In this document: piece after piece, positions 7,824 through 15,630 of the stretch | Layout: every line of letters begins with the position of its first letter | Position numbering within the stretch: position 1 is the first letter of the stretch | Source: Lachnospiraceae bacterium KM106-2 | GTDB lineage: Bacteria > Bacillota > Clostridia > Lachnospirales > Lachnospiraceae | Direction of reading: 5' to 3' | NCBI GenBank assembly: GCA_009731425.1 | Contig: AP018794.1 | Location: forward strand, 1,681,960 to 1,745,959 | Length of the DNA stretch: 64,000 nucleotides | Program-made: the position numbers and the translations under genes | The notes under the pieces: generated by a model | Databases searched by the model: none | Seen by the model: only the letters and a program-made list of their open reading frames with translations | What the model was told of the DNA's origin: nothing

Positions 7824-9548
7824 CTAACAATTCACTACCATATGATTTAAAGCATTTCCTGCAGGAACGATTGGAAGTACCAGATCATCCTTTTCAATCA
7901 TAAATTCGATGATGGTAGGGCTCTTTGTATTATGAACTGCTCCTTCAAATGCAAGTTTCATATCATCTTGATTCCACACACGATATCCCTTGGCGCCATA
8001 ACTTTCTGCCAGTTTCACAAAATCAGGTGAATAAGGCGGACAAGCCTTCTTTAAATCCCTACAGTTCTTATCACAGCTCTTATGATATCTAAGACAAGTA
8101 CAAGAATACCGTTTATCATAAAACATCTGCTGCATCTGTCTTACCATTCCTAAGTAATTATTATTAAAGATACATACGATGATAGGGAGTTCATTACATA
8201 CTGCAGTTGCAAGCTCCTGGATGTTCATCTGGAATCCACCATCTCCAGTAACACATAAGACTGTCCGATCGGGATTGCCTAATTTTGCTCCGACTGCTGC
8301 CGGGAATCCAAATCCCATGGTTCCCAATCCTCCTGAAGTTACTAATCTGGTATCTCCGGTCATTTTCAGATATTGAGCCGTGAACATTTGGTGCTGTCCC
8401 ACATCAGTTACAACAATAGGTTCTTTAAATGTTTTATTTATGTACTCGATGATCCTCTGTGGATTGATATCCTGTTTTGTCTTCAAACTAAGAGGAAACC
8501 CATTCTTCCAAGTCGTAATCTCTTCTAACCACTCGTTCGTCTGCCTTTTTGTGGCATGCAATAGCATCTTCTCAATGGCTTCTTTTGCATCCGCTACAAT
8601 TGGGATATCAACTATAATATTTCTTGAAATACTGGCAGAATCAATATCTATATGAATGATCTTGGCATGTTTTGCAAAGTCGCTGATCTTTCCGGTAATA
8701 CGATCATTAAATCGCGTTCCGATAGAAAATAGCAGATCGCACTCACTAATTGCCTGATTCGCTGCATAACATCCATGAAGTCCGATATTACCAACATAAT
8801 AAGGACTATCGGTAGGTAATGCTCCTCGCCCCATAATTGTTGACACCACTGGGATCTCGGTCAGTTCGATCAACTTTCTAAGTTCCGTTCTAGCTCCTGC
8901 AATATTCACGCCACCGCCAATAAGAAAGAGTGGTTTCTTCGCCTGATCCAGCGCTTTCATCGCACGCTTTAATTGTCCTGCATGAACCCCGGTACTCGGT
9001 TTGTATCCTCGAATATTGACCTCTTCTGGATATTGATCACCTCCTAACGCTAACATCACATCTTTTGGAAGATCTACGATAACAGGGCCAGGCTTTCCTG
9101 TTCTTGCAATATAGAACGCTTCCTTAATGATTCTTCCTAAATCTTCTCTATTTCTTACTGTTACGCCATATTTACAGATACTTCTTGTTATTCCGATAAT
9201 ATCGACTTCCTGAAACGCATCATTTCCAATGAGTCCGGTACTGACCTGCCCCGTAAAACATACTAATGGGATACTATCATAATTAGCATCTGCAATACCA
9301 GTGACAAGATTCGTTGCTCCAGGGCCGCTAGTAACAAGACAAACTCCTACTTTCCCTGTGGTTCTTGCATAACCTTCCGCAGCATGGATCAATCCTTGTT
9401 CATGCCTTGGGAGAATAACTTCAATTTCATCCTGCCGATATAATTCATCAAAAATATCAATGGCATATCCTCCTGGATAGCCAAACATTAAATCAACGCC
9501 TTCTTTGATCAATGCCTTTACAAACAATTTCGTTCCTGCAATCTCCAT
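7824..9548 (-). CDS. ilvB: acetolactate synthase large (catalytic) subunit
   Basis: ThDP-dependent acetohydroxyacid synthase, the first common step of valine, leucine and isoleucine synthesis. The N-terminal FGYPGGYAIDIFDELY motif and RHEQGLIHAAEGYAR, with the catalytic glutamate, are present. The FAD-binding middle domain and the C-terminal ThDP motif (GDGGFQMNIQEL to CIFNNN) are intact. About 574 residues. The start is ATG 9548, preceded by AAGGAGGA; the frame remains open upstream to a TTG that overlaps this site. Residues about 495-520 hold a short cysteine-rich insert (CTCLRYHKSCDKNC) unusual for the family. Controlled by the T-box leader upstream. Confidence 0.95.
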   Translation of the reverse strand: MEIAGTKLFVKALIKEGVDLMFGYPGGYAIDIFDELYRQDEIEVILPRHEQGLIHAAEGYARTTGKVGVCLVTSGPGATNLVTGIADANYDSIPLVCFTGQVSTGLIGNDAFQEVDIIGITRSICKYGVTVRNREDLGRIIKEAFYIARTGKPGPVIVDLPKDVMLALGGDQYPEEVNIRGYKPSTGVHAGQLKRAMKALDQAKKPLFLIGGGVNIAGARTELRKLIELTEIPVVSTIMGRGALPTDSPYYVGNIGLHGCYAANQAISECDLLFSIGTRFNDRITGKISDFAKHAKIIHIDIDSASISRNIIVDIPIVADAKEAIEKMLLHATKRQTNEWLEEITTWKNGFPLSLKTKQDINPQRIIEYINKTFKEPIVVTDVGQHQMFTAQYLKMTGDTRLVTSGGLGTMGFGFPAAVGAKLGNPDRTVLCVTGDGGFQMNIQELATAVCNELPIIVCIFNNNYLGMVRQMQQMFYDKRYSCTCLRYHKSCDKNCRDLKKACPPYSPDFVKLAESYGAKGYRVWNQDDMKLAFEGAVHNTKSPTIIEFMIEKDDLVLPIVPAGNALNHMVVNC

Positions 9549-9631
9549 TTTGTAATCCTCCTTCTTCAAATCCTGCCTTCCACTGTTGCATTTGTTTCTA
9601 TCTCATACCTTTTCATATAAGGAAACAAAAA

Positions 9632-9890
9632 GAAAACCCTAAGCTAATATATTTTAGCTTAGGGCGAATTATAATCCGTGTTACCACCTAAATTCAGAGA
9701 CTCTCTCTGCACTCAACCAGTACTATCATACTGTATCCCCTGTAACGGTGGGATATCCGTCGAAGTCTACTAAAGGGTTACTCGTTCGTTTCGATGCTCA
9801 GAGGCTACTTCCATACTCTTCTATGAAGATTCACACCAACCATCTTCTCTCTGAAATAGGGGCTAAGTATGTACTCCTCCTCGTCAATGC
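9632..9890 (-). ncRNA. T-box leader of ilvB, probable valine specifier
   Basis: A tRNA-sensing transcription attenuator. On the minus strand one reads Stem I with the GA motif (AGAGAG...GGTTGGTG, about 9855-9832), then a specifier loop whose 3' side is GAA-GTA-G (GTA at 9808-9806), flanked by pairing ATAC/GTAT and GAGG/CCTC helices. The T-box sequence TAGGTGGTAACACGG (9690-9676) contains the TGGT that pairs with the tRNA ACCA end, and the terminator stem is 9638-9647 with 9655-9664 followed by TTTTCTTTTT. Class assignment is firm. The Val specifier is inferred from position in the loop. Confidence 0.92.
9638..9664 (-). terminator. T-box intrinsic terminator
   Basis: Perfect 10-bp stem (CCCTAAGCTA and its complement) with a 7-base loop and a T-rich tail on the minus strand, 90 bases before ilvB. 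Its upstream arm competes with the antiterminator formed by the T-box sequence. Confidence 0.85.
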
Positions 9891-9917
9891 ATTTGTTTCT
9901 TTACATTTATATTCCAT

Positions 9918-9946
9918 ATTATAACATTTATGTATCTTTTTGTCAA
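9918..9946 (-). promoter_or_regulatory. sigma-A promoter of the ilvB T-box transcript
   Basis: Perfect consensus on the minus strand: TTGACA (9946-9941), a 17-base spacer, then TATAAT (9923-9918). Transcription would begin around 9911, just ahead of T-box Stem I. Confidence 0.88.
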
Positions 9947-10058
9947 AACTTTCTTCAATTTTCTAAGTCAAAAGCGCTCCATTGGAGATTGATTTTTTTA
10001 TCATTTTATGTCAATATAGTTGATAACTATGTCTACGACTTGAAATTGAGGTGAGATC

Positions 10059-10664
10059 ATGAAATTCTTGAAATATCATATAGATTGGATTCTATGTCTC
10101 GTAGTTTCCACCATGCTAGTCTTTATTCTTATGATGTTGGCAAAAGCGCCTTTAGAACATGCTCTTTGGGGGAGTGATAATAATGACTCTATTTCCATCC
10201 TATCCACAAAGGACACGAAGAAAGTTACTACCCAGAGAGAACTATTAAAGCAAAATACAGATTTTACAATTTCCATTGCAGCAAAAGACTTCTATCGTTC
10301 CCCCAGCGTAAAGGCTTCAAACAATTCTTATCGCTTCCTCACGTTAGAAGACGGGGTACAAATAGCCATTCTGATCGATGAGGATTCGCTAGATCATAAT
10401 GTAGATACCTCCTCGTCTAATAAAATGCGCTTACCGATTGGTTCACTTGTTAAGAAACCATTAGATAAGTCCCTGATCATTATGGCTAGAAAAGCTGGTT
10501 GTGTGAATCTAGCCACGGAATATTATGTGGATATGAGTACGGCTCCTAAGTCTGAACAATCTCTATTTCACTCGTACTATACTCTTTTTCTTATTGTAAT
10601 TTTGATTCTTGTATTGACATATTTTGTTCACCATTTGGTGTATCGGTATTATTTACGTCACTAA
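10059..10664 (+). CDS. uncharacterised protein with two membrane helices
   Basis: 201 residues, not recognised. There is a hydrophobic helix at about residues 10-29 and another at 173-193, with a 140-residue hydrophilic segment between them that should lie outside the cell. The segment contains FYRSPSVKASNNSYRF and a NLATEYYVDM stretch, without a catalytic motif I can name. ATG start with GAGGTGAG. It is the only plus-strand gene in the window and converges on the NlpC/P60 gene through a shared terminator. TATAGT and TTGATT hexamers lie upstream but are badly spaced. Confidence 0.72.
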   Translation: MKFLKYHIDWILCLVVSTMLVFILMMLAKAPLEHALWGSDNNDSISILSTKDTKKVTTQRELLKQNTDFTISIAAKDFYRSPSVKASNNSYRFLTLEDGVQIAILIDEDSLDHNVDTSSSNKMRLPIGSLVKKPLDKSLIIMARKAGCVNLATEYYVDMSTAPKSEQSLFHSYYTLFLIVILILVLTYFVHHLVYRYYLRH

Positions 10665-10715
10665 AAAAGGCTATCATACGTTTGATCTTCATCATCTCGT
10701 ATGATAGCCTTTTTT
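10663..10715. terminator. bidirectional terminator
   Basis: An 18-bp perfect stem (10663-10680 with 10698-10715) with an A run on one side and a T run on the other. It sits between two convergent genes and overlaps the stop codon region of the plus-strand gene. Confidence 0.9.
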
Positions 10716-10716
10716 C

Positions 10717-11907
10717 TTATCTTAACACACGTTTTGCTTTATATACAGAACGATAGTTATAGTTTGAAATTGTAATACCTGTCTTTGGATTACTTGCATG
10801 TACGATCTTGCCACCGCCAATGTAGATTGCAACGTGGTTGATCGTTCCACCTTTTGCATAGAATAATAGATCACCAGCTTGTAAATCGCTTGTACTTACC
10901 GCTCGTCCAACAGAAGCTTGAAGACGGCTTGTACGAGGAATGCTGTAACCAAATTGTCTAAATACCGCTTGCGTAAATCCAGAACAATCTGTACCATTTG
11001 TTAAGCTAGTTCCACCCCAAACATAAGGATTTCCAACAAACTGTTTTGCGTAGCTAACTAATCTAGCACCAGTTGTAGAACCACTTACCGAAGAAGCTGT
11101 TTTCACAGTACTAGTTGTTCTTTTTGTTGTTTGTTTCCTAGAACTTGTCTTGTTCGATCTTGCGCTTGTACTTGTACGATTAGAAGATGTAGTCTCTTGA
11201 TTGCTAGTTTGCTCTGCTTCTTGTTCCTGACGAATTCTTTCTTGTTCTTCTTCTATACTTACTGCATAGTCAAAATCATAAGAAATTGTTACATATTCTT
11301 TTGAAACATAGCCTTTTCCAGCATCCGTCTGAATCTTAACCCAGTCTTCATTTTCCCCTAATACGGTATAAGGAGTTCCTTCTGCAACTAATGTAAGACA
11401 ACTAGAATCCAATTCTTTCTTCTCACGAACTTTTAAAGTCTGAGTTGTGATCGTAGCAATTTTTGTTGCATATTTATCGAATAATGCTTCTGCATCTCTT
11501 CCGATCGCTAAATAATCACTATGAATGTATCCAGTTACATTTCCAGAAGTAACTTTAACCCATTCACCTTGATCTTCAAGGATTGTTGCTGCACCACCTG
11601 TATATAACTTTCCAAGAATTTCGCTGTTATCATCCGCAGATTTACGGATATTTACATAAGTATCAGCCGTTGAAATGGCTAAATCTTTATATTTATATGT
11701 GTCTTCTTCATTCATTACATTAGTTGGGATTCCATTTAAATAATCATCGATTGCGGAACCAATTTCACTATATGTCTCCTGTTGAATAATGCTTATCATT
11801 GATGTATTGTTGTTCTCAATTGTTGAGGCTTTCACATTTGTACTAGACATTGCTACCAACGGAATGGCGAAACAAATTGTCGTTCTGATTAATTTCCACT
11901 TTGCCAT
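10717..11907 (-). CDS. secreted SH3b-SH3b-NlpC/P60 peptidoglycan hydrolase
   Basis: Cell-wall endopeptidase, probably cleaving D-Glu-meso-DAP stem-peptide bonds. A signal peptide spans residues 1-28 (cleavage after VKA). SH3b domains at about 75-133 and 150-208 would bind wall. A Ser/Thr/Lys-rich linker follows (216-280), then the NlpC/P60 domain (281-396) with Cys308 in GTDCSGF, His358 in INHVAIY and His370 in KIVHAS. ATG start with GGAGG. It has a perfect promoter and an exact WalR-like box upstream. A shorter paralogue with the same order of domains lies at 24416-25345. Confidence 0.93.
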   Translation of the reverse strand: MAKWKLIRTTICFAIPLVAMSSTNVKASTIENNNTSMISIIQQETYSEIGSAIDDYLNGIPTNVMNEEDTYKYKDLAISTADTYVNIRKSADDNSEILGKLYTGGAATILEDQGEWVKVTSGNVTGYIHSDYLAIGRDAEALFDKYATKIATITTQTLKVREKKELDSSCLTLVAEGTPYTVLGENEDWVKIQTDAGKGYVSKEYVTISYDFDYAVSIEEEQERIRQEQEAEQTSNQETTSSNRTSTSARSNKTSSRKQTTKRTTSTVKTASSVSGSTTGARLVSYAKQFVGNPYVWGGTSLTNGTDCSGFTQAVFRQFGYSIPRTSRLQASVGRAVSTSDLQAGDLLFYAKGGTINHVAIYIGGGKIVHASNPKTGITISNYNYRSVYKAKRVLR

Positions 11908-11928
11908 AGTATATCATATCCTCCATTT

Positions 11929-11945
11929 ATTACATAGTCGTTACA
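11929..11945 (-). promoter_or_regulatory. WalR-like box upstream of the NlpC/P60 gene
   Basis: On the minus strand TGTAAC-N5-TGTAAT, an exact match to the WalR (YycF) consensus TGTWAH-N5-TGTWAH known from Bacillus. Further half-sites lie at 11949-11954 and 11961-11966. All sit downstream of the -10 box, a position that would favour repression. No WalRK genes are in the window, so the regulator is inferred. Confidence 0.55.
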
Positions 11946-11977
11946 TTTGTTACAAATTTGTTAACAACTATGTAATG

Positions 11978-12006
11978 ATTATATCAGAGGAAAATTTATT
12001 TGTCAA
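11978..12006 (-). promoter_or_regulatory. sigma-A promoter of the NlpC/P60 gene
   Basis: TTGACA (12006-12001), 17-base spacer, TATAAT (11983-11978) on the minus strand. This gives an untranslated leader of roughly 65 bases that contains the TGTWAH repeats. Confidence 0.88.
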
Positions 12007-12121
12007 CCATTCAAGGCCTCTCAAATGCCCTAAAATAGGGTATTATTCATGGTAATTTCACCATGGTGTACCATGTTATTCCAAAATAGTGAATATTCTG
12101 TGTCTGTTCTACTTTTGTAGA

Positions 12122-12886
12122 CTAATCTAAAAACTTACCAAGAAAGTCTTTTGTTCTTTCATTTTGAGATGCAAATACTTCTGATGGAGTTCCATCTTCT
12201 ACAATAACTCCCCGATCCATAAAAATGATCCGATCTGAAATTTCTTTCGCTAATCCCATTTCATGTGTTACGATCACCATTGTAATATTTAAACTCGTTA
12301 GAGAACGGATCACTTTTAATACTTCACCCGTAAGTTCTGGATCTAATGCCGATGTTGGTTCATCAAAAAACAAGATTTCCGGTTGTAATGCTAATGCTCT
12401 CGCAATTGATACTCTTTGAGACTGTCCTCCTGAAAGTTCATAAGGATAGGATTCTGCTTTTTCTTCTAAACCAAGTTGACGGAGTAATTCCATTGCGTCT
12501 CTCTTGGCTTCTTCCTTTTCCTTTCCCAATACATGGATCGGCGCTTCGGTAATATTGCGCAGTACCGTATAATGAGGAAATAAGTGAAAGTTTTGAAATA
12601 CCAATCCCGTCTTTTGTCTGATCTTACTTAAGATCTCTTTCTCTGAGTAGATCACCTTTCCGTCCTCTTCCTTTACCATAGGAAGTTCTCCTATGGTAAT
12701 CTCTCCATCATCGATTTCTTCTAATCTTGTGAGACATCGTAGCAAAGTTGATTTACCAGAACCACTTGATCCGATAATCGAGATGATTTCTCCCTGTCTT
12801 ACTTGTAATGATATATCCTTTAAGACTTCTAATCGTCCAAATTTCTTTTTTAAATTTCTTACTTTAATTGCAACTGACTCTCCCAT
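12122..12886 (-). CDS. polar amino-acid ABC transporter, ATPase
   Basis: GlnQ-type ATPase that powers uptake through the permease encoded just upstream. Walker A GSSGSGKST is at residues 39-47, the signature LSGGQSQR around 155 and Walker B ILFFDEPTSALDPE just after, with the H-loop VTHEM near 207. 254 residues. ATG start follows AGGGGA. It lies 13 bases after the permease. The substrate-binding gene of the same system is separated from them by an SGNH-hydrolase gene. Confidence 0.94.
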   Translation of the reverse strand: MGESVAIKVRNLKKKFGRLEVLKDISLQVRQGEIISIIGSSGSGKSTLLRCLTRLEEIDDGEITIGELPMVKEEDGKVIYSEKEILSKIRQKTGLVFQNFHLFPHYTVLRNITEAPIHVLGKEKEEAKRDAMELLRQLGLEEKAESYPYELSGGQSQRVSIARALALQPEILFFDEPTSALDPELTGEVLKVIRSLTSLNITMVIVTHEMGLAKEISDRIIFMDRGVIVEDGTPSEVFASQNERTKDFLGKFLD

Positions 12887-12899
12887 GTCTTTTCCCCTC

Positions 12900-13550
12900 C
12901 TATTGATAATAACTCAATTTCTTCTCATTCATATGAAATACACTTGAAATTATTGCATTCATAACAAGGTAAAAGACACCCGCCATAATGAGCGGTATGA
13001 TCGAACTTTGAGAATTCATAGTTTCTCTTGCACGTACATAGATTTCCTGGACTCCAATAACAGATACTAAAGCCGTATCTTTTACCAGCGTCATAAACTC
13101 ATTTCCCATCGGTGGCAGAATTCGTTTTACCACTTGTGGCAAAATGATCTTTCTAAATGTCTGAATTTTACTAAATCCTAGAACTTTTGCAGCCTCGTAT
13201 TGTCCGATCGGCATCGACTCAATTCCTGCTCGATAGATTTCTGCAAAATAAGCAGCATAATTCACTGACATTGCTAAGATAGCAGCATAAAACCGATCTA
13301 TACGAATGTGAAATGCATAGGTTGGAAAATAATAAAAGAAGAATAACTGTAAGATTAACGGTGTTCCTCTCACGATCAATAGATAAAACCGAACCGGCGT
13401 ATGTATCAGCCAATGCTTTGACATTCGGCCAAAAGCAGCGACCAATCCTAATGGTAAGGCAAATAATAGCGTTAAAAAAAAGATTTCAAGCGTCGTAAGT
13501 GATGCCTGCAACATAACTTCAAATAACTTAAACAAAGCTTCTTGTGTCAT
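12900..13550 (-). CDS. polar amino-acid ABC transporter, permease
   Basis: HisM/GlnP-type inner-membrane permease of 216 residues with about five helices. The cytoplasmic EAA loop reads EAAKVLGFSKIQTFRKIILP, the contact site for the ATPase. I start it at ATG 13550, which has GGAGG 7 bases upstream; the frame extends to a GTG at 13565 that overlaps this site. It has its own strong promoter. Confidence 0.93.
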   Translation of the reverse strand: MTQEALFKLFEVMLQASLTTLEIFFLTLLFALPLGLVAAFGRMSKHWLIHTPVRFYLLIVRGTPLILQLFFFYYFPTYAFHIRIDRFYAAILAMSVNYAAYFAEIYRAGIESMPIGQYEAAKVLGFSKIQTFRKIILPQVVKRILPPMGNEFMTLVKDTALVSVIGVQEIYVRARETMNSQSSIIPLIMAGVFYLVMNAIISSVFHMNEKKLSYYQ

Positions 13551-13630
13551 TTCAAACCTCCACACTTTATAATGCTTTATTTCAGTAACGTATTACATTG
13601 ATAATATGCTACCAAATGAAACTTTGCTTT

Positions 13631-13658
13631 ATTATACCATAATTCGACAAAATGTCAA
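13631..13658 (-). promoter_or_regulatory. promoter of the permease-ATPase pair
   Basis: TTGACA (13658-13653), 16-base spacer ending in TGG, TATAAT (13636-13631): perfect hexamers with an extended -10. The -35 overlaps the stop codon of the SGNH gene, so permease and ATPase can be transcribed independently of it. Confidence 0.85.
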
Positions 13659-14362
13659 AGTGAAATATGAGATACGATATAATCATAGATTTCTTGTGTC
13701 TTTGCAGGACTATAATGAAGTCCATCTTTCTGTCCATTCTTACGCGTTACCCAGATATTCGCTTTTGTTCTCTTCGCATTCTCTTTTATTCCGATTACGT
13801 CCCTGATATCGATCCACTTAATTTTCGAGTTCAAAGACTTTTTAAGTTTGTTATTAAAATCATAGATTCCTTTTACGGGTACTTTACCAATCTGTTTTGT
13901 ATTGGAACGGTTATGCTTATGAAAGTAGTTCTGAATCCTTTTCTCATCTACATAACCGACACTTACCACATATACCTTGCAATCTTTCCATTCTTTCTTT
14001 GCAAGACGGTTTAACTTTGCAGCATATAATTGATATGGGTTCTTTTTTAGAGCAGCAAGTCGATAGTCATTGACGCCTAGCCAAACAACGATGCAATCCC
14101 CTTTTCTCTTACACTCATTGATCTTTGGAATTCCTTCTTTTACAAACCATTGATATCCCTGACCACTTTTTGCTACAAATGTTGTCTTTGCACTCGTCTT
14201 AACCCAGTTGCTCATATTAAAAGTTCTCGAATCACCGACCATGATCAGTTTCTTATTAGTAGCAAACACATCCTTACCACAAAATATTAATATTATGATC
14301 GTAAGAAATAGGCCTAGATAAATTCTCTTTTTTTCCTTAACACCCTCAATTATTTTCTGCAT
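13655..14362 (-). CDS. membrane-anchored or secreted SGNH-fold hydrolase
   Basis: 235 residues with an N-terminal hydrophobic segment (about 13-34) followed by an SGNH/GDSL-type domain. Block I GDSRTF has the nucleophile Ser45, block III GVND is at 96-99, and block V DGLHY has Asp213 and His216. The family includes esterases and deacylases acting on polysaccharides, lipids or peptidoglycan; the substrate is unknown. ATG start follows GGGGG. It is an oddity in the midst of an amino-acid transporter locus, with its own promoter and with terminator-like structures upstream. Confidence 0.82.
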   Translation of the reverse strand: MQKIIEGVKEKKRIYLGLFLTIIILIFCGKDVFATNKKLIMVGDSRTFNMSNWVKTSAKTTFVAKSGQGYQWFVKEGIPKINECKRKGDCIVVWLGVNDYRLAALKKNPYQLYAAKLNRLAKKEWKDCKVYVVSVGYVDEKRIQNYFHKHNRSNTKQIGKVPVKGIYDFNNKLKKSLNSKIKWIDIRDVIGIKENAKRTKANIWVTRKNGQKDGLHYSPAKTQEIYDYIVSHISL

Positions 14363-14392
14363 AGAAAGCCCCCTTTAGATTTAATTACTTAA

Positions 14393-14421
14393 ATCTTACG
14401 CTCCTGTACTAGTAAAGTCAA
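14393..14421 (-). promoter_or_regulatory. probable promoter of the SGNH-hydrolase gene
   Basis: TTGACT (14421-14416), 17-base spacer, TAAGAT (14398-14393). The -35 begins exactly where the terminator stem of the upstream gene ends. An imperfect AT-rich inverted repeat overlaps the -10. Confidence 0.55.
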
Positions 14422-14472
14422 ATAAGCTCATTGGAAAAGATTGCTTTTTGTTTCTTTTCCAATGAGCTTATT
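14421..14472. terminator. terminator-like hairpin after the substrate-binding protein gene
   Basis: Perfect 19-bp stem (14421-14439 with 14454-14472) and a 14-base loop, 15 bases past the stop codon. The T run on the minus strand is weak. It would make the binding-protein mRNA mostly monocistronic. Confidence 0.65.
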
Positions 14473-14487
14473 TATCATATTTTGTCG

Positions 14488-15297
14488 TTATTGAATGATC
14501 GTAATATCTTTATCAAACCATTTTTCTGAAATCTTAGCTAAAGTACCATCCGCTTTCATCTCTTTTAACTGCTTTTCAACCTCTTTACATAAAGAAGTCT
14601 CCCCTTTTCGAAATCCGATGACATACTGCTCATCTGCCAATGATTCCTCTAATACACGAAATCTCCCTTTTTCTTTTCCTGTATAATAACGAGCAACCAC
14701 TTCATCTAACACAACGCAGTCCGAACCTTTCACCTTTAGATCCATCAATGCTTGCACATTATCATCTACTTTGATTAGTTCCTTTAGTCCATCTTTAAAT
14801 TCCTTATGTTTATCGATTGCCAATGACGCTGTCGATCCATTTTGGATCGCTACCGTCTTTCCTTTTAGATCATCGATCGTTTTGATATCACTATCTGCTA
14901 ATACGACCGCAACCTGCGTATTCTTCATATATGGCTTACTTAATGTCATTGATTTCGCATATTGATCACTATAGGAAAATCCATTCCAGATACAATCGAT
15001 ATTATTTGTATTTAGCTCTTGCTCTTTGGCATCCCAGCTAATTGGCTGAAGCTTTAACTTAACATCCATTCGTTTACAAACTTCTGTTGCGACATCAATG
15101 TCGAATCCAACTATTTCTTGATCATCATTTTTAAATCCCATCGGTGGAAATGATGCATCCAATCCTAAGATCAGTTCCCCTGCATCTTTTACATTTTCTA
15201 AGGAATGATCTTTGCCATCTGCTGCTTTCTCTGATTTACATCCTGCTACAAGCATACATAATACGAGCAATAGGCAAACTAAACTTCTTTTTTTCAT
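14488..15297 (-). CDS. amino-acid ABC transporter substrate-binding lipoprotein
   Basis: Family 3 solute-binding protein of 269 residues. The lipobox (MLVAGC, Cys20) anchors it to the membrane. The binding-domain start LILGLDASFPPMGF, GFDIDVATEVCKRM, the NNIDCIWNGFSYSDQ segment and KTVAIQNGSTAS hinge region are typical of polar amino-acid receptors (glutamine, arginine or cystine); the ligand is not deducible. ATG start with AGGAGG. A strong extended -10 promoter precedes it. Confidence 0.93.
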   Translation of the reverse strand: MKKRSLVCLLLVLCMLVAGCKSEKAADGKDHSLENVKDAGELILGLDASFPPMGFKNDDQEIVGFDIDVATEVCKRMDVKLKLQPISWDAKEQELNTNNIDCIWNGFSYSDQYAKSMTLSKPYMKNTQVAVVLADSDIKTIDDLKGKTVAIQNGSTASLAIDKHKEFKDGLKELIKVDDNVQALMDLKVKGSDCVVLDEVVARYYTGKEKGRFRVLEESLADEQYVIGFRKGETSLCKEVEKQLKEMKADGTLAKISEKWFDKDITIIQ

Positions 15298-15333
15298 AAA
15301 TATCCTCCTGACGCAAAATAAAGTTGCTTTCTT

Positions 15334-15362
15334 ATGGTAGCATACTAAAGTATTGTTGTCAA
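15334..15362 (-). promoter_or_regulatory. promoter of the substrate-binding protein gene
   Basis: Perfect TTGACA (15362-15357), 17-base spacer ending in TGC, then TACCAT (15339-15334): an extended -10 compensates for the weak hexamer. Confidence 0.75.
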
Positions 15363-15384
15363 ACTATTTTCTACCACTAATCTA

Positions 15385-15630
15385 TATGTACCAAAGAGTC
15401 TGTCTCATACTGTAGACATTTATTATTACCCTGATCTTTTCTAGGGGAAAGGTGTGGAGAACTTTGTTCTCCATTTTCAATCAGAAGCCGGGAACCGCGC
15501 TTTTCGCCTTCTGGACTGGTACGAGCAGGTGGCGGATCTTTCCACTTGCTCGCACCAGTACCAGTCAGTTCCAATTGAAACAACTGGATGAAAGGTGTCT
15601 TTCATCCAAGCTTGGCAACTTTGTCGACAG
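15385..15630. ncRNA. candidate structured RNA or element, unidentified
   Basis: The 351-base gap between wecB and the binding-protein gene has no convincing gene. It is visibly more GC-rich than its surroundings and folds into a chain of local hairpins: 15597-15605 pairs with 15585-15593; 15572-15588 forms a 7-bp stem; 15513-15520 pairs with 15559-15566, enclosing a second stem of about 11 bp (15521-15531 with 15542-15552); AGAAG/CTTCT at 15483-15512; and a GGAGAAC/GTTCTCC stem at 15456-15472. A TGAGACAGACTC string near 15395-15406 resembles ends of some insertion sequences. I match it to no known RNA family; strand is undetermined. Confidence 0.4.

Noticed and set aside
7813..7830. Longer ilvN, ilvB and other N-termini beginning at upstream TTG codons
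   Set aside because: In each case the upstream codon overlaps the AGGAGG that serves the internal ATG.
11930..11975. Inverted repeat upstream of the NlpC/P60 gene as a cyclic-di-AMP (ydaO) riboswitch
   Set aside because: The leader is only about 65 bases, far too short, and lacks the conserved core.
12042..12080. Inverted repeat CATGGTA...TACCATG after the ABC ATPase gene as a terminator
   Set aside because: No T run on the minus strand and a weak stem; may be a regulatory palindrome but not supported further.
15377..15583. 68-codon minus-strand frame in the structured gap
   Set aside because: No ribosome site, odd composition, and it runs through the hairpin stems; RNA structure explains the open frame better.
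15385..15630. Identification as 6S RNA, SRP RNA, tmRNA or RNase P RNA
   Set aside because: None of the conserved cores (6S closing stem, SRP GGAA loop, tmRNA ends, RNase P motifs) could be found.
15385..15630. MITE with terminal inverted repeats
   Set aside because: An IS-end-like string is present at one end only; no matching inverted copy or target duplication seen.
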